DNA of 35,357 nt from positions 1 through 35,357 of the forward strand of contig CAZVSU010000018.1 in NCBI GenBank assembly GCA_964629645.1, in the 5' to 3' direction. The stretch's first letter is position 1; every line of letters starts with the position of its first letter. Shown in pieces: positions 16,015 to 24,004 of this stretch. Both the position numbers and the translations under genes were made by a program. This DNA is from JAAKFL01 sp964629645. Its GTDB lineage: Bacteria; Chlamydiota; Chlamydiia; Chlamydiales; SLFE01. Below the pieces are notes generated by a model. The model was given only the letters and a program-made list of their open reading frames with translations, was not told where the DNA came from and ran no database searches.

Positions 16015-17105
16015 ACTACAGCCTTTACATCCACCTCCCTTTTTGTACGCGAAAATGTGACTACTGCCATTTTTTTGTTCTTCCGGATAAAGATCCCCTT
16101 AAAGAAAAACTCTTAATCGGTCTTAAAAAAGAGTGGCAGCAGCGATCGGCATTGGTCCAAGAAAAACGCCCGACATCTCTCTATTTTGGAGGGGGAACGC
16201 CTTCTCTTTTTGGAGCAAAGCGCATCGAAGAGCTGCTAAACCTTTGGCCCTGCGACGGAGAAATCACCCTGGAAGCGAATCCGGAGTCTCTGACAAAAGA
16301 AATGATCCGGGACTATAAAAATGCCGGCATCAATCGATTCAGCATCGGCCTCCAATCCCTAGATGATGCTTTGCTTGAGCGGTTGTCCCGCGCTCACTCG
16401 GCAAAAACAGCGATTCGTGCTGTGGAAGAGACTGCAAAGATGATTCCGAATGTGACGATTGATCTTATGTACGATATACCGGGACAGACGCTGTGCAGTT
16501 GGAATAAAACGCTTGAATTGGCCGTTAAACTGCCGATTCAGCATATTTCGCTTTATAACCTCACATTCGAACCCCAAACTGTTTTTTACAAGTATCGCGA
16601 AAAACTCGCATCTATGCTTCCGACTCCTGAGGAAAGCCATGAGATGTATCTCAACGCGACTCGCTCTTTCGAGGCAGCGCACTTTCATCAATACGAAATC
16701 TCGGCTTTTAGTCGAGAGGGCCATCAATCGATCCACAACACAGGTTATTGGCTCGGCCGCCCTTTTTTGGGACTAGGCCCTTCAGCCTTCAGCGACTGGA
16801 ATGGGGAGCGGGCTCGAAATGTTTGCCACCTAGACAAATACTGCCATGCCGTCAATAGCGGAACATCCCCGGTCGATTTCCGAGACAAACTCACGACCGG
16901 CGCAAAGAGGAGAGAAAAGCTCGTTCTCGCTCTCAGAATGACCGAAGGAGTGACGCTTTCTTCTCATCCAGGCCTTGAGGCTGACACTCTCGAATCGATT
17001 GAAGCGTTAATCCAAAGAGATCTTTTGGTTCGGACGAATGAACGGATCAAAATGACAAAGCTTGGAATCCTCCATTACGACACAATCGCCTCTGAATTGA
17101 TATGA
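16008..17105 (+). CDS. hemW: HemW-like radical SAM protein
   Basis: 365 residues. The radical SAM cluster motif CTRKCDYC uses Cys13, Cys17 and Cys20 and is followed by HF, so the extra fourth cysteine of true coproporphyrinogen dehydrogenase (HemN) is missing. GGGTPS at 61-66, ANPE and the SIGLQS segment are typical. HemW proteins bind haem and are thought to deliver it to respiratory enzymes rather than make porphyrin, which fits the nearby CcsA-type haem gene. The start is GTG overlapping the previous gene; no later ATG lies before the first cysteine. Older annotation would call this hemN. Confidence 0.88.
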   Translation: MVDYSLYIHLPFCTRKCDYCHFFVLPDKDPLKEKLLIGLKKEWQQRSALVQEKRPTSLYFGGGTPSLFGAKRIEELLNLWPCDGEITLEANPESLTKEMIRDYKNAGINRFSIGLQSLDDALLERLSRAHSAKTAIRAVEETAKMIPNVTIDLMYDIPGQTLCSWNKTLELAVKLPIQHISLYNLTFEPQTVFYKYREKLASMLPTPEESHEMYLNATRSFEAAHFHQYEISAFSREGHQSIHNTGYWLGRPFLGLGPSAFSDWNGERARNVCHLDKYCHAVNSGTSPVDFRDKLTTGAKRREKLVLALRMTEGVTLSSHPGLEADTLESIEALIQRDLLVRTNERIKMTKLGILHYDTIASELI

Positions 17106-17183
17106 AACGACGCGGCCCAAGAATTTAAACATGGCGCCAGTCATCCCCATATCCAAAACTAAAAAGCCCGCGTGCGGCCAAGG

Positions 17184-17717
17184 CTATAATTTAGATGACG
17201 AAAGAGCGCCGTGGTAGGTATTGGTTTTGTGGTAGCGCGTCTTTCCTAAGTGAACGATGCGCCAGTGGTAGCGGGGCAACTCTTTTTGAAAGGCGCTTTG
17301 ATACTGCGTTTCTGTGTAGTAATCAAACAGCTCTCTTCCGACCAGATTCCAATGGTATTCATGAGCGCTATCTTCTTTGCTCGTGTCCGTTAAAAGAGTC
17401 AAAAAATAACAAAGGTAGCCAGATTCATGATCGACAACAGCCTTTTCAAAAATCGTCTGTGATTCCATGTATAAACGATCAATCCGCGCCGCTATGCATT
17501 TTCCGATGACCCGCTCCTCTTCTGAAAAGTCGGGATCTTTCTCGACGAGGGCATACAACGTATGAATGATTTGGCCAACAGTGGTCGATCCGCTGCATCC
17601 TTTAAAGACAACGCGCCTCCCTTGCCAAAGAGAAAGAGTCAGCTCTGCTCTCTCTAAAAATTTTGAGAAATCAGAAAATGACCGAATATGATCCATGCAA
17701 AGATTTTGCTCGCGCAT
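17184..17717 (-). CDS. Conserved-looking protein of unknown function
   Basis: 177 residues, mainly helical in appearance, with no signal peptide or membrane segment and no motif I recognise. Notable are a cluster of aromatic and histidine residues in the C-terminal third (AHEYHWNLVGRELFDYY, PRYHWRIVHLGKTRYHKT) and FKGCSGSTTVGQ near the N-terminal third. The start is set by GGAG seven bases upstream, and its ATG lies one base after the stop of rsmI, so it is the last gene of a holA-rsmI unit. It converges with hemW across a 78-base gap. It is not a fragment of either neighbour. Function cannot be stated. Confidence 0.7.
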   Translation of the reverse strand: MREQNLCMDHIRSFSDFSKFLERAELTLSLWQGRRVVFKGCSGSTTVGQIIHTLYALVEKDPDFSEEERVIGKCIAARIDRLYMESQTIFEKAVVDHESGYLCYFLTLLTDTSKEDSAHEYHWNLVGRELFDYYTETQYQSAFQKELPRYHWRIVHLGKTRYHKTNTYHGALSSSKL

Positions 17718-17718
17718 A

Positions 17719-18420
17719 TCATTTCTCCATTTGAAAAAGAAAAAGTGCCGGCCGTTTGTCAATTTTCGGATAGGGCCGGCTCTTCCATGTTTTAATTGTT
17801 TCCGTTAACACACGCTCTGTCGGAAGGGTGAGGTCCCACGCGACACAAAGCAAAGCAGATTCGGGCAGCACGGTGAGAAGGGACTCGAAAGCTGCCTGGT
17901 TTCGATGGGGCGCTTCCATTATAATGTGCGTTCCCTTCGCGCGCGTTTGTTTTAATAAAAACTGTTCCCGCTCTTGGGGTGTTTTCGGGGGATAGCCATG
18001 AAATTGGAAACATTGTCCCGATAGTCCCGACTGCATAAGAGCGAGTAGGAGTGACGACGGTCCCACAAACGCTTCGACAGTCACGCCAGCTTTCCGCGCT
18101 TTTCTCACGAGCTCAGCTCCGGGATCGGCAACGCAAGGAAGGCCCGCATCGGAAACATAGCCCCACGTTTCACCTTCTATGACCGGTTCTAAGACAAAAT
18201 CAACATCGCGATGGTGCTTATTAAAAAGAGCTAATGGGATCTCGTGCGCTTTTTTTCTCAGTGAAAACCGCGATAAAAAGCGCCTACCGGCTTTTTCACT
18301 TTCTGCAATCAGTCCGTCGAGCTGTTCAACCGCTTCATCAACACTCATGGGTAAGTCGCGGCGGTGGCTTGGCAGGTCCCCGAGTAAGTTGGGCAGCAAA
18401 AAAAGTTTTCCACGAGTCAT
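17719..18420 (-). CDS. rsmI: SAM-dependent methyltransferase, RsmI-like (tetrapyrrole methylase fold)
   Basis: 233 residues. The motif YVSDAGLPCVADPGAELVRKA is the RsmI signature, and the C-terminal part has MEAPHRNQAAFESL and DLTLPTERVLTETI. RsmI methylates the 2-prime hydroxyl of C1402 in 16S rRNA. The N-terminal third diverges from the standard family: instead of GNLxDI followed by an AEDTR segment it reads LLGDLPSHRRDLP and LIAESEKAGRRFLSRF. It matches the chlamydial CT048-type variant as I recall it. The ATG lies four bases after the holA stop. The family is firm; the exact target base is inferred. Confidence 0.8.
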   Translation of the reverse strand: MTRGKLFLLPNLLGDLPSHRRDLPMSVDEAVEQLDGLIAESEKAGRRFLSRFSLRKKAHEIPLALFNKHHRDVDFVLEPVIEGETWGYVSDAGLPCVADPGAELVRKARKAGVTVEAFVGPSSLLLALMQSGLSGQCFQFHGYPPKTPQEREQFLLKQTRAKGTHIIMEAPHRNQAAFESLLTVLPESALLCVAWDLTLPTERVLTETIKTWKSRPYPKIDKRPALFLFQMEK

Positions 18421-18424
18421 TTGA

Positions 18425-19435
18425 TTACCGGCATAATTTTGCGATCATCCGCTCCATGAGACACTCGTCATGGATGGCGCTATTTTTGGTTTCGAGTTCG
18501 GCCTTGTCGATCTCGATGAGTCCCTTTCGAAAACGCTCCAATCCATATGACAGCGCGCTGTCAATGTGGGTCTGGAGGATCCGCCCCCTCATATAAGGGA
18601 ACTTCTTGCTTATCTCCTCATGAGCGGCTCGGTTTGAAAGCATCAAAGCGACTTGGTAATCGGTTTCAAACTGCTTTCTTATCTGCCTTAAGAGGAGAAT
18701 AAGAGGCGTCTCTTCTTTCAGCAGAGCTTTGGCAATTGCCATTGCTTCTTTCAAATTAAGACTGAAAATCGCTTCTCCAAGCTGCCAGACGTTTTTTTGA
18801 TTTTGTCCTAAGCACACGGCCCCTACATCGCTTGGCGTGATGATCTCTCGACAGCCGGTAAAGCAGACGAGCTTTTCCAATTCTTGATCCAATGCTGCGA
18901 GATCGGTTCCGATTGTTTGAATCAGTCGACGCGCTGTTTGGGCGTCAATCTGCTTTCCCTCGAGAGCGACCCGATCGATGACCCACTGCTCACACTCTTT
19001 TTCAAGTTCCCATGGCTTGCCTTTGCCGGTAAGATTAAGAACAACACCCTCTTTTTCCAAGGCCTTATAAAGCTTGGTATTTGACGCTAAGCTCTCGCCG
19101 ACCAAAGCACACACGACATCGGGACAGGGGGACGCGGCAAAGCGGATCAGGACATTTTTGACCTCTTCTTTTGCCTTCTCGACGCGGGTCAAGACAATAA
19201 GCCTTTTTCGGACAAACAAGGACATAGAACCGAGCTCAGACCTGATTTGTTCTGCTGTAAGCTTGTCGCCTTCGAGCGATATATGCTCGATATCGCCTAC
19301 CTTCTGCTTCAGCAGATCGACCCCTCTTTTGGCCATCAGCGACTCTTTTGCCAAAATAAGATAACAGCAAGAGAGATGGTCGGGGTAGGCCGATTCCAGT
19401 TGTTTTTCAAACGATTTGAGTGTTGTGACTTTCAT
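18425..19435 (-). CDS. holA: DNA polymerase III delta subunit-like protein
   Basis: 336 residues with the layout of the clamp-opening delta subunit: an N-terminal fold with YLILAKESLMAKRGVDLLKQ, a middle segment SLFVRKRLIVLTRVEK, then CALVGESLASNTKLYKALEK, and the C-terminal collar with LVCFTG, ITPSDVGAVCLG, NVWQLGEAIFSLNLKEAM and PLILLLRQIRKQ. Delta opens the beta clamp; it keeps the fold but not the ATP-binding motifs, as expected. It heads the unit holA-rsmI-unknown gene. Similarity to E. coli HolA is low in this family, so some annotations leave it hypothetical. Confidence 0.82.
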   Translation of the reverse strand: MKVTTLKSFEKQLESAYPDHLSCCYLILAKESLMAKRGVDLLKQKVGDIEHISLEGDKLTAEQIRSELGSMSLFVRKRLIVLTRVEKAKEEVKNVLIRFAASPCPDVVCALVGESLASNTKLYKALEKEGVVLNLTGKGKPWELEKECEQWVIDRVALEGKQIDAQTARRLIQTIGTDLAALDQELEKLVCFTGCREIITPSDVGAVCLGQNQKNVWQLGEAIFSLNLKEAMAIAKALLKEETPLILLLRQIRKQFETDYQVALMLSNRAAHEEISKKFPYMRGRILQTHIDSALSYGLERFRKGLIEIDKAELETKNSAIHDECLMERMIAKLCR

Positions 19436-19495
19436 CTCACGCCATTTTAGCTTGTTTGCTTCATAATTTCGACTTAATTTTCACTTAAAGGGCGT

Positions 19496-19576
19496 GAAAG
19501 GCATGGAGCAGGCCGGCCGGAAAACCCGATGTCTACAGGTTCGTCAAAACCTGCGGACCGATGATGAAGGCCTTTC
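19496..19576 (+). ncRNA. Candidate structured RNA or leader element
   Basis: Nested complementary segments are present: GAAAGGC (19496-19502) with GCCTTTC (19570-19576) as an outer stem, and CAGGTT (19536-19541) with AACCTG (19548-19553) as an inner hairpin with a six-base loop; GGCCGGCC (19511-19518) is self-complementary. A possible promoter lies upstream (TTGTTT, 17 bases, TAATTT). The stems are short and no known RNA family is recognised, so this is tentative. The strand is a guess based on that promoter. Confidence 0.25.
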
Positions 19577-19621
19577 GGTAAGAGATTAAAAAATAATGAT
19601 CGTGTTTTTGAAAAGACAATT

Positions 19622-19784
19622 TAGTACACCTTATAAAAAGTTTTTCTACAAATTCGAATTCTAAGCCGCCGGGATGAGCCGATCTTAATCGACTCAATAT
19701 TAACTATATAGAGCTGATTAAGATCGGCTCATCGCGGCGCTTATAATGCCGAATTTTATCAAAAGCTTTTTATAAGGTGTACTA
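19622..19784 (+). mobile_element. Complete 163-bp palindromic MITE-like element
   Basis: The ends TAGTACACCTTATAAAAAG and CTTTTTATAAGGTGTACTA are perfect inverted repeats of 19 bases. Inside, GATGAGCCGATCTTAATC pairs perfectly over 18 bases with GATTAAGATCGGCTCATC around a 25-base loop, and most of the remaining arm sequence also aligns with its partner. The whole element can thus fold into one long hairpin. The outermost TA at each end suggests a TA target duplication as for Tc/mariner-IS630-type or some IS5-type transposition. It has no coding capacity. Related copies lie at 1-55 and 27675-27824. Confidence 0.88.
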
Positions 19785-19951
19785 GGTTGCGTGAAATGAG
19801 ATTGCGGCGTTATGGATCTTCGCGAGTACAAATTAAACAGCAGCAAAACGCGACTTTTTATTGCCGATAATCTTATGATCAGACAAAATCCACCTAAGTT
19901 GAATTGGGCTTCATTTGCCCCTATTTCCCTACCCATTTGAAGACGACATAA

Positions 19952-20743
19952 ATGTTCATAAGTTTTATCGAGATCATCATCATCGCAATTGTCATCTATT
20001 ACCTGCTGGCATTTTTTTGGAATACCAGAGCGATGGATCTCGTATATGGAATTTTAGCGTTCTTAGCTGTCTATCTTCTCGTGGATTGGTTCCATTTACC
20101 GGTCCTTCAGCGACTGATGTACTATTTTGTCAATGTTGCCGTGATCGCCCTATTGATCATCTTTCAGCCTGAGCTGCGTCTTGCTTTGTCGAAACTGAGC
20201 ATGAAGGGCAAAAAATATCGAGAATTTACCGAATTCGATAAATTTTTGAACGGGATCACCCACTGCATTTATCGACTTGCAGAAAGAAAACTCGGCGCCA
20301 TTGTCCTGCTTGAAAATCAGGACTCCTTAGAAGAGTACGCTCACAAATCGGTCCTTGTCAACGCCGATTTTTCTTCCGAACTTCTCGAATCAATTTTTTC
20401 GACATCGACGCCCTTGCACGACGGCGCCGTCATCATCAGCGGAACGCACATTGTCTCTGCAGCGACCATTTTGCCGCTTGCCGACGACACCTCGCAACTG
20501 GCAAAATCAATGGGAACAAGACACCGCGCAGCGCTCGGCATCAGCCAGATCACCGACGCCCTCGTCATAGTGGTATCCGAGGAGACGGGAAGGGTCGCCA
20601 TCGCACGGGACGGCATTATGACAAGAGGAGTGAAAATGGATAGGTTCAAAGGCATCCTGGGAAGCATTTTCAACCCGCCCCAATTGAAAAGCGACAAACC
20701 GGCCAACATCTTTGAACGTATTTTAAGGTGGTTTGAACGATGA
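19952..20743 (+). CDS. dacA: Diadenylate cyclase, CdaA/DacA type
   Basis: 263 residues. Three N-terminal membrane helices (about residues 3-20, 28-45 and 56-72) precede a DisA_N cyclase domain. The catalytic DGA motif is at 157-159 (PLHDGAVII) and the GTRHRA motif at 188-193. It joins two ATP into c-di-AMP, a signal that in Chlamydia also triggers host STING. Its stop overlaps the start of ybbR by four bases, the usual pairing of cyclase and regulator. The ATG is poorly served by a ribosome-binding site, and a palindromic element lies 167 bases upstream, which may affect its transcription. Confidence 0.95.
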   Translation: MFISFIEIIIIAIVIYYLLAFFWNTRAMDLVYGILAFLAVYLLVDWFHLPVLQRLMYYFVNVAVIALLIIFQPELRLALSKLSMKGKKYREFTEFDKFLNGITHCIYRLAERKLGAIVLLENQDSLEEYAHKSVLVNADFSSELLESIFSTSTPLHDGAVIISGTHIVSAATILPLADDTSQLAKSMGTRHRAALGISQITDALVIVVSEETGRVAIARDGIMTRGVKMDRFKGILGSIFNPPQLKSDKPANIFERILRWFER

Positions 20744-21990
20744 GAGAAGCCTTGTCCAACTTTTTAGCCAACCACTGGAGACAAAAACTCCTAGCGCTCG
20801 GACTTGCATTGATCGCATGGTGGTTCATCAATCAATCGATTTTAGAAACAAGAACACTAGTTGGCGTCCCGATTCGAATCGTCAATATCCCGCCGAACAA
20901 AACAATCGAAGGGCTCCTTCCCAACGGCATTTTGAGTCGAAGAGGAACGTTGACCATCAGCGGTTCGAAAAAAGTGATCGAACATCTCGAACCGGGAGAT
21001 CTTGAGGTCATTCTCGATGCCTCGAATGCCCCTAACGAATGGCTTGTTCAAATCGGTAAAATTAATCTGGTCAGTCTCAACCCGAACATTGACCTTGCAA
21101 ACGGAATTAAATCAGTGTCTTCCCAAGAGTTTGTGATCAAGCTCAGTAAACTGGTCACTGCGATGATCCCGATCAAAATCGAACCGCCGCTTGGGCATAT
21201 TCCAAGTTCTTATCTGTTTTTAGGCATTTGGCCCCTCCATCTAGAGCAAAAAGTAACTGGTCCTGAAGAGCAAGTGGAAAGGCTGAAAATTGAGGGACTC
21301 GAGCTCACCTTCAATTTCAACGAAATTTCAAAAGCGGAACTAAAGCAGCTGAGCCGCCCAACCGGCGGCTCTTATTCCTCAGACGTCATCTATTTTCCCG
21401 TCCCCGAAAACTGGAAAAAAGTCTATATTCCCTTTATGAGTCAGCCCTGGCAGTCGATCAACGACCCTAGAGCCAAAGGGATGTGGATAGAATTTTTGCG
21501 GAAGACATTCATTCCCCTCCCCCACAATCTTCCTGTCGATATTTATTTTCCAACGAAGTACCTGCAAGACCTCAATCCAGAGGTTTTCAAGATCAAAAGT
21601 GACGAGCTGATCAAAACAGAGTACGGAATTCCTTTTCTTGACCGCCAATTGTTTGCCTATGAAGTGAGCCAGCTATTCATGGAAACTGTTAAGGATTTCA
21701 TGCAGGTAACCATTATCACCTTGCCCCCCGGCAGTGAAAAACCTTTGAGATGGAGCGTTGAGTTTTTACATCCCCAAACTCTCGAAAATCGCTATGTGAG
21801 TTATTTGGAAAACCAATATCGTGAAAACTTTCCCGACAACGGCTCCCATAGCAGGGAGTTGGAGGAAAGATGGCGAAATCGTTTCCGTCAATTCATGCAG
21901 ACATTGCGCCTCTATAAAAGCAGAAGGCAGCAACTTGAACTCCACCTCCGTTACGAAGACGATCACATTGTTGTAGAAGAAAAAGGGTGA
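20740..21990 (+). CDS. ybbR: YbbR-domain protein, predicted regulator of the diadenylate cyclase
   Basis: 416 residues. One N-terminal membrane helix (KLLALGLALIAWWFINQSI) is followed by an exported region with at least two YbbR-type beta domains: the opening VPIRIVNIPPNKTIEG with the downstream LTISGSKKVIEHL, and a second with IPIKIEPPLGHIP and VTGPEEQVERL. In Firmicutes the partner CdaR binds and modulates CdaA across the membrane. The C-terminal 150 residues have no assigned domain and end in a charged helical stretch (ELEERWRNRFRQFMQTLRLY). It overlaps dacA by four bases, strongly implying coupled synthesis. Confidence 0.88.
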   Translation: MREALSNFLANHWRQKLLALGLALIAWWFINQSILETRTLVGVPIRIVNIPPNKTIEGLLPNGILSRRGTLTISGSKKVIEHLEPGDLEVILDASNAPNEWLVQIGKINLVSLNPNIDLANGIKSVSSQEFVIKLSKLVTAMIPIKIEPPLGHIPSSYLFLGIWPLHLEQKVTGPEEQVERLKIEGLELTFNFNEISKAELKQLSRPTGGSYSSDVIYFPVPENWKKVYIPFMSQPWQSINDPRAKGMWIEFLRKTFIPLPHNLPVDIYFPTKYLQDLNPEVFKIKSDELIKTEYGIPFLDRQLFAYEVSQLFMETVKDFMQVTIITLPPGSEKPLRWSVEFLHPQTLENRYVSYLENQYRENFPDNGSHSRELEERWRNRFRQFMQTLRLYKSRRQQLELHLRYEDDHIVVEEKG

Positions 21991-21992
21991 CC

Positions 21993-22706
21993 ATGCCATC
22001 GGATCGCTTCTTTATTCAAGATGTCTTAAACAATGGAGATGTCATCCAGCTTTCTGACAAAGAGTTTCACCATCTTGCCCATGTCATGCGGAAAAACGTC
22101 GGAGACACGATCGAATTGATTAATGGAAGGGGTCAAATCGCATCGGGACGCATCGTCAATATGGCCAAAAGAGAATGCTCAATCGAGGTTGTCGGCATTT
22201 TCCAGTTAGGAAAGGAAACGGATCGATTAGTCTTGATGCAAGCGCTGCCGAGAATGCAAAAACTTGAAGGGATCATCGAAAAAGGAACAGAATTGGGAGT
22301 CGCTGAATTTTGGCTCTTCCCAGGAATGCTCAGCGAAAAAAAATCACTATCGGATAACCAGTTGCGTCGTTTAGGCGAAATCACGCAGTCGGCATTAAAA
22401 CAAAGCGGCAGATTGTGGAGCCCCCAAATCTATCTAAAACAGCCGATTAGAAACTGGTCTTCGTTCAATTTTCCCGTCTATTATGGGTCTTTAGACTCGT
22501 CGGCCCCTCCCCTTTTTCAAGTCCTTGAAACGAATTCCATCCAGGGGTTTTGCGTTGGTCCTGAAAGTGGATTCCATGACGATGAAATTGCCCATCTCGA
22601 AGAAAAGAGTGCAAAAGCTGTGAAGCTAAGCGTCAATATCTTAAGAACAGAAACTGCAGCGATTACAGGAATCGGACTCCTCTCTCACCACAAGCTGGTT
22701 GTCTAG
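21993..22706 (+). CDS. rsmE: 16S rRNA m3U1498 methyltransferase
   Basis: 237 residues of the SPOUT-fold RsmE family. The N-terminal PUA-like part shows KEFHHLAHVMRKNVGDTIEL; the SAM-binding knot has FCVGPESGFHDDE and the near-C-terminal signature LSVNILRTETAAITG. It methylates U1498 in the 30S decoding region. The ATG with AAAAGGG five bases upstream is chosen; a GTG two codons earlier overlaps the ybbR stop. It lies two bases after ybbR and is probably part of the dacA operon. In family members the last motif usually has a Gly-Xaa-Arg-Ile-Leu-Arg pattern; here Val-Asn replaces the middle residues. Confidence 0.93.
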   Translation: MPSDRFFIQDVLNNGDVIQLSDKEFHHLAHVMRKNVGDTIELINGRGQIASGRIVNMAKRECSIEVVGIFQLGKETDRLVLMQALPRMQKLEGIIEKGTELGVAEFWLFPGMLSEKKSLSDNQLRRLGEITQSALKQSGRLWSPQIYLKQPIRNWSSFNFPVYYGSLDSSAPPLFQVLETNSIQGFCVGPESGFHDDEIAHLEEKSAKAVKLSVNILRTETAAITGIGLLSHHKLVV

Positions 22707-22754
22707 ACCAATAAAATCTCGAGAAAAACGATTGCAAATGTTAGAGGTAGAGGT

Positions 22755-23984
22755 ATGACGATCCCTTTTCTCATCATGGCTTGCCTATTTTTGACTGCTC
22801 TTTTTTTTACTGCGCTTTTTATGCTCAGAGCCCAAAAAAAAGAGACGAAAAGACTCTACACGATTCTCGACCGCTCCCAACAAGCAGTCATGGTCGTCGA
22901 TCACAAAGAAAAAGTGCGTTTTGCTAATCAAGCGACTTCGTACTTTACAGGGCTTTCTCCTTCGGAACTGCTCAACCGCCCGCTGGATGACGTCTTAAAC
23001 AACCAAAAATTCCGCAATTTAAACCCGATTCTCCAAAAGGCGAAAAATGGGAAATTCAAATCAGATGCTTATATTCGAAAAGAAGGCTCTTTAGTTCATG
23101 CCGAAGTCAACATTTTTCCTGTCGTTGAAGGCGATGAGATCAAAGAAGCCGTTGTTATTCTTGCAAATATTACCGACAAAGTAAGGGGCGAAAGCCGCTT
23201 GAAGCAAACCATTCAAGCCATTAAAAACAGAAATGCCGAATTACTGGCTCTCAAAGAAGAAGCCGAGGCTGCAAGCCGAGCTAAAGACATTTTCTTAGCC
23301 AACATGAGCCACGAACTGAGGACGCCTCTAAACGGAGTTTTAGGAGCGGTCGATTTACTCTCGACGTCCGAACTGACGGAAGTCCAGTCCCATTTTTTGG
23401 CTATTTTAAAGAGCTCAGGAGACAAGTTGATCCAGATGATCAGCGAAATATTAGACCTGACACAAATGGAAACGGGAGAATTTTCCCTTCAGGAAAGGCC
23501 CTTTTCCCTTCCAAAGCTGATCGAAGACGTGTCTAAAGACTTCAGGGAAGAAGCTGAGAAAAAAGGGCTTCGCTTTACGATCACGCTTGAAAAACTCCCC
23601 GATGATCCTCTTTTAGGTGATCCCAATCGCTTCATGCAAATCCTTTCCCACCTTCTGTCCAATGCAGTTAAGTTCACACAATCAGGCGAGGTCTCGGTAT
23701 CGGGATCCAAAGTGAAAGAAAGCGCATCAGACGTCATCGTCGCTATCACTGTGGAAGACACCGGGGAAGGCATCGACCCGCGCGAGACCAAACAAATTTT
23801 TACAAAATTTACGCAAATCGACAGTACATCGACAAAAAAATATGCCGGTATGGGGCACGGCCTTTATTTTGTGAAAAGATTGCTGGAACTCATGAGAGGG
23901 ACCATTTACGTTGAGCCGCGCATAAGCCAAGGATCTCGATTTACGTTCACTCTGCCCTTTAAACGAACAACAAAAGGCCGCTAA
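22755..23984 (+). CDS. PAS-domain sensor histidine kinase, orphan
   Basis: 409 residues. One N-terminal membrane helix (residues 3-22), a PAS domain (about 30-145), a short coiled linker, a HisKA dimerisation domain with the phospho-accepting histidine in ANMSHELRTPLNG, and a HATPase domain with an N box (HLLSNAVKFT), G1 (DTGEGID) and G2. The G2 box reads GMGHGL instead of the usual GTGLGL, a mild departure. With only a few extracytoplasmic residues it probably senses a cytoplasmic or membrane signal through PAS. No response regulator is in the window, so its partner must be elsewhere. GAGG lies upstream at a suitable distance. It starts 48 bases after rsmE. Confidence 0.92.
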   Translation: MTIPFLIMACLFLTALFFTALFMLRAQKKETKRLYTILDRSQQAVMVVDHKEKVRFANQATSYFTGLSPSELLNRPLDDVLNNQKFRNLNPILQKAKNGKFKSDAYIRKEGSLVHAEVNIFPVVEGDEIKEAVVILANITDKVRGESRLKQTIQAIKNRNAELLALKEEAEAASRAKDIFLANMSHELRTPLNGVLGAVDLLSTSELTEVQSHFLAILKSSGDKLIQMISEILDLTQMETGEFSLQERPFSLPKLIEDVSKDFREEAEKKGLRFTITLEKLPDDPLLGDPNRFMQILSHLLSNAVKFTQSGEVSVSGSKVKESASDVIVAITVEDTGEGIDPRETKQIFTKFTQIDSTSTKKYAGMGHGLYFVKRLLELMRGTIYVEPRISQGSRFTFTLPFKRTTKGR

Positions 23985-24004
23985 GTTGTCGGCATTGGAA
24001 TCAG

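Larger units (their letters stand above)
19436..19951. other. 516-bp divergent intergenic region
   Basis: Between holA (leftward) and dacA (rightward) there is no convincing gene. From left to right it holds the holA leader, a structured-RNA candidate at 19496-19576, the complete palindromic element at 19622-19784, and about 165 bases of dacA leader in which I see no strong promoter or ribosome-binding site. A 72-codon minus-strand frame runs across the element's edge and is not credible. Confidence 0.7.

Noticed and set aside
16008..17105. HemN (oxygen-independent coproporphyrinogen dehydrogenase)
   Set aside because: The radical SAM motif lacks the extra cysteine two residues after the third cluster cysteine, so HemW fits better.
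17106..17183. A bidirectional terminator between hemW and the unknown minus-strand gene
   Set aside because: AGCC/GGCT and GCCCGC/GCGGCC pairings exist but contain mismatches and lack a clean T-run on either side.
19718..19936. A 72-codon minus-strand frame across the end of the palindromic element
   Set aside because: A similar opening recurs at the other element copy, which shows that it is derived from the repeat and not a gene.
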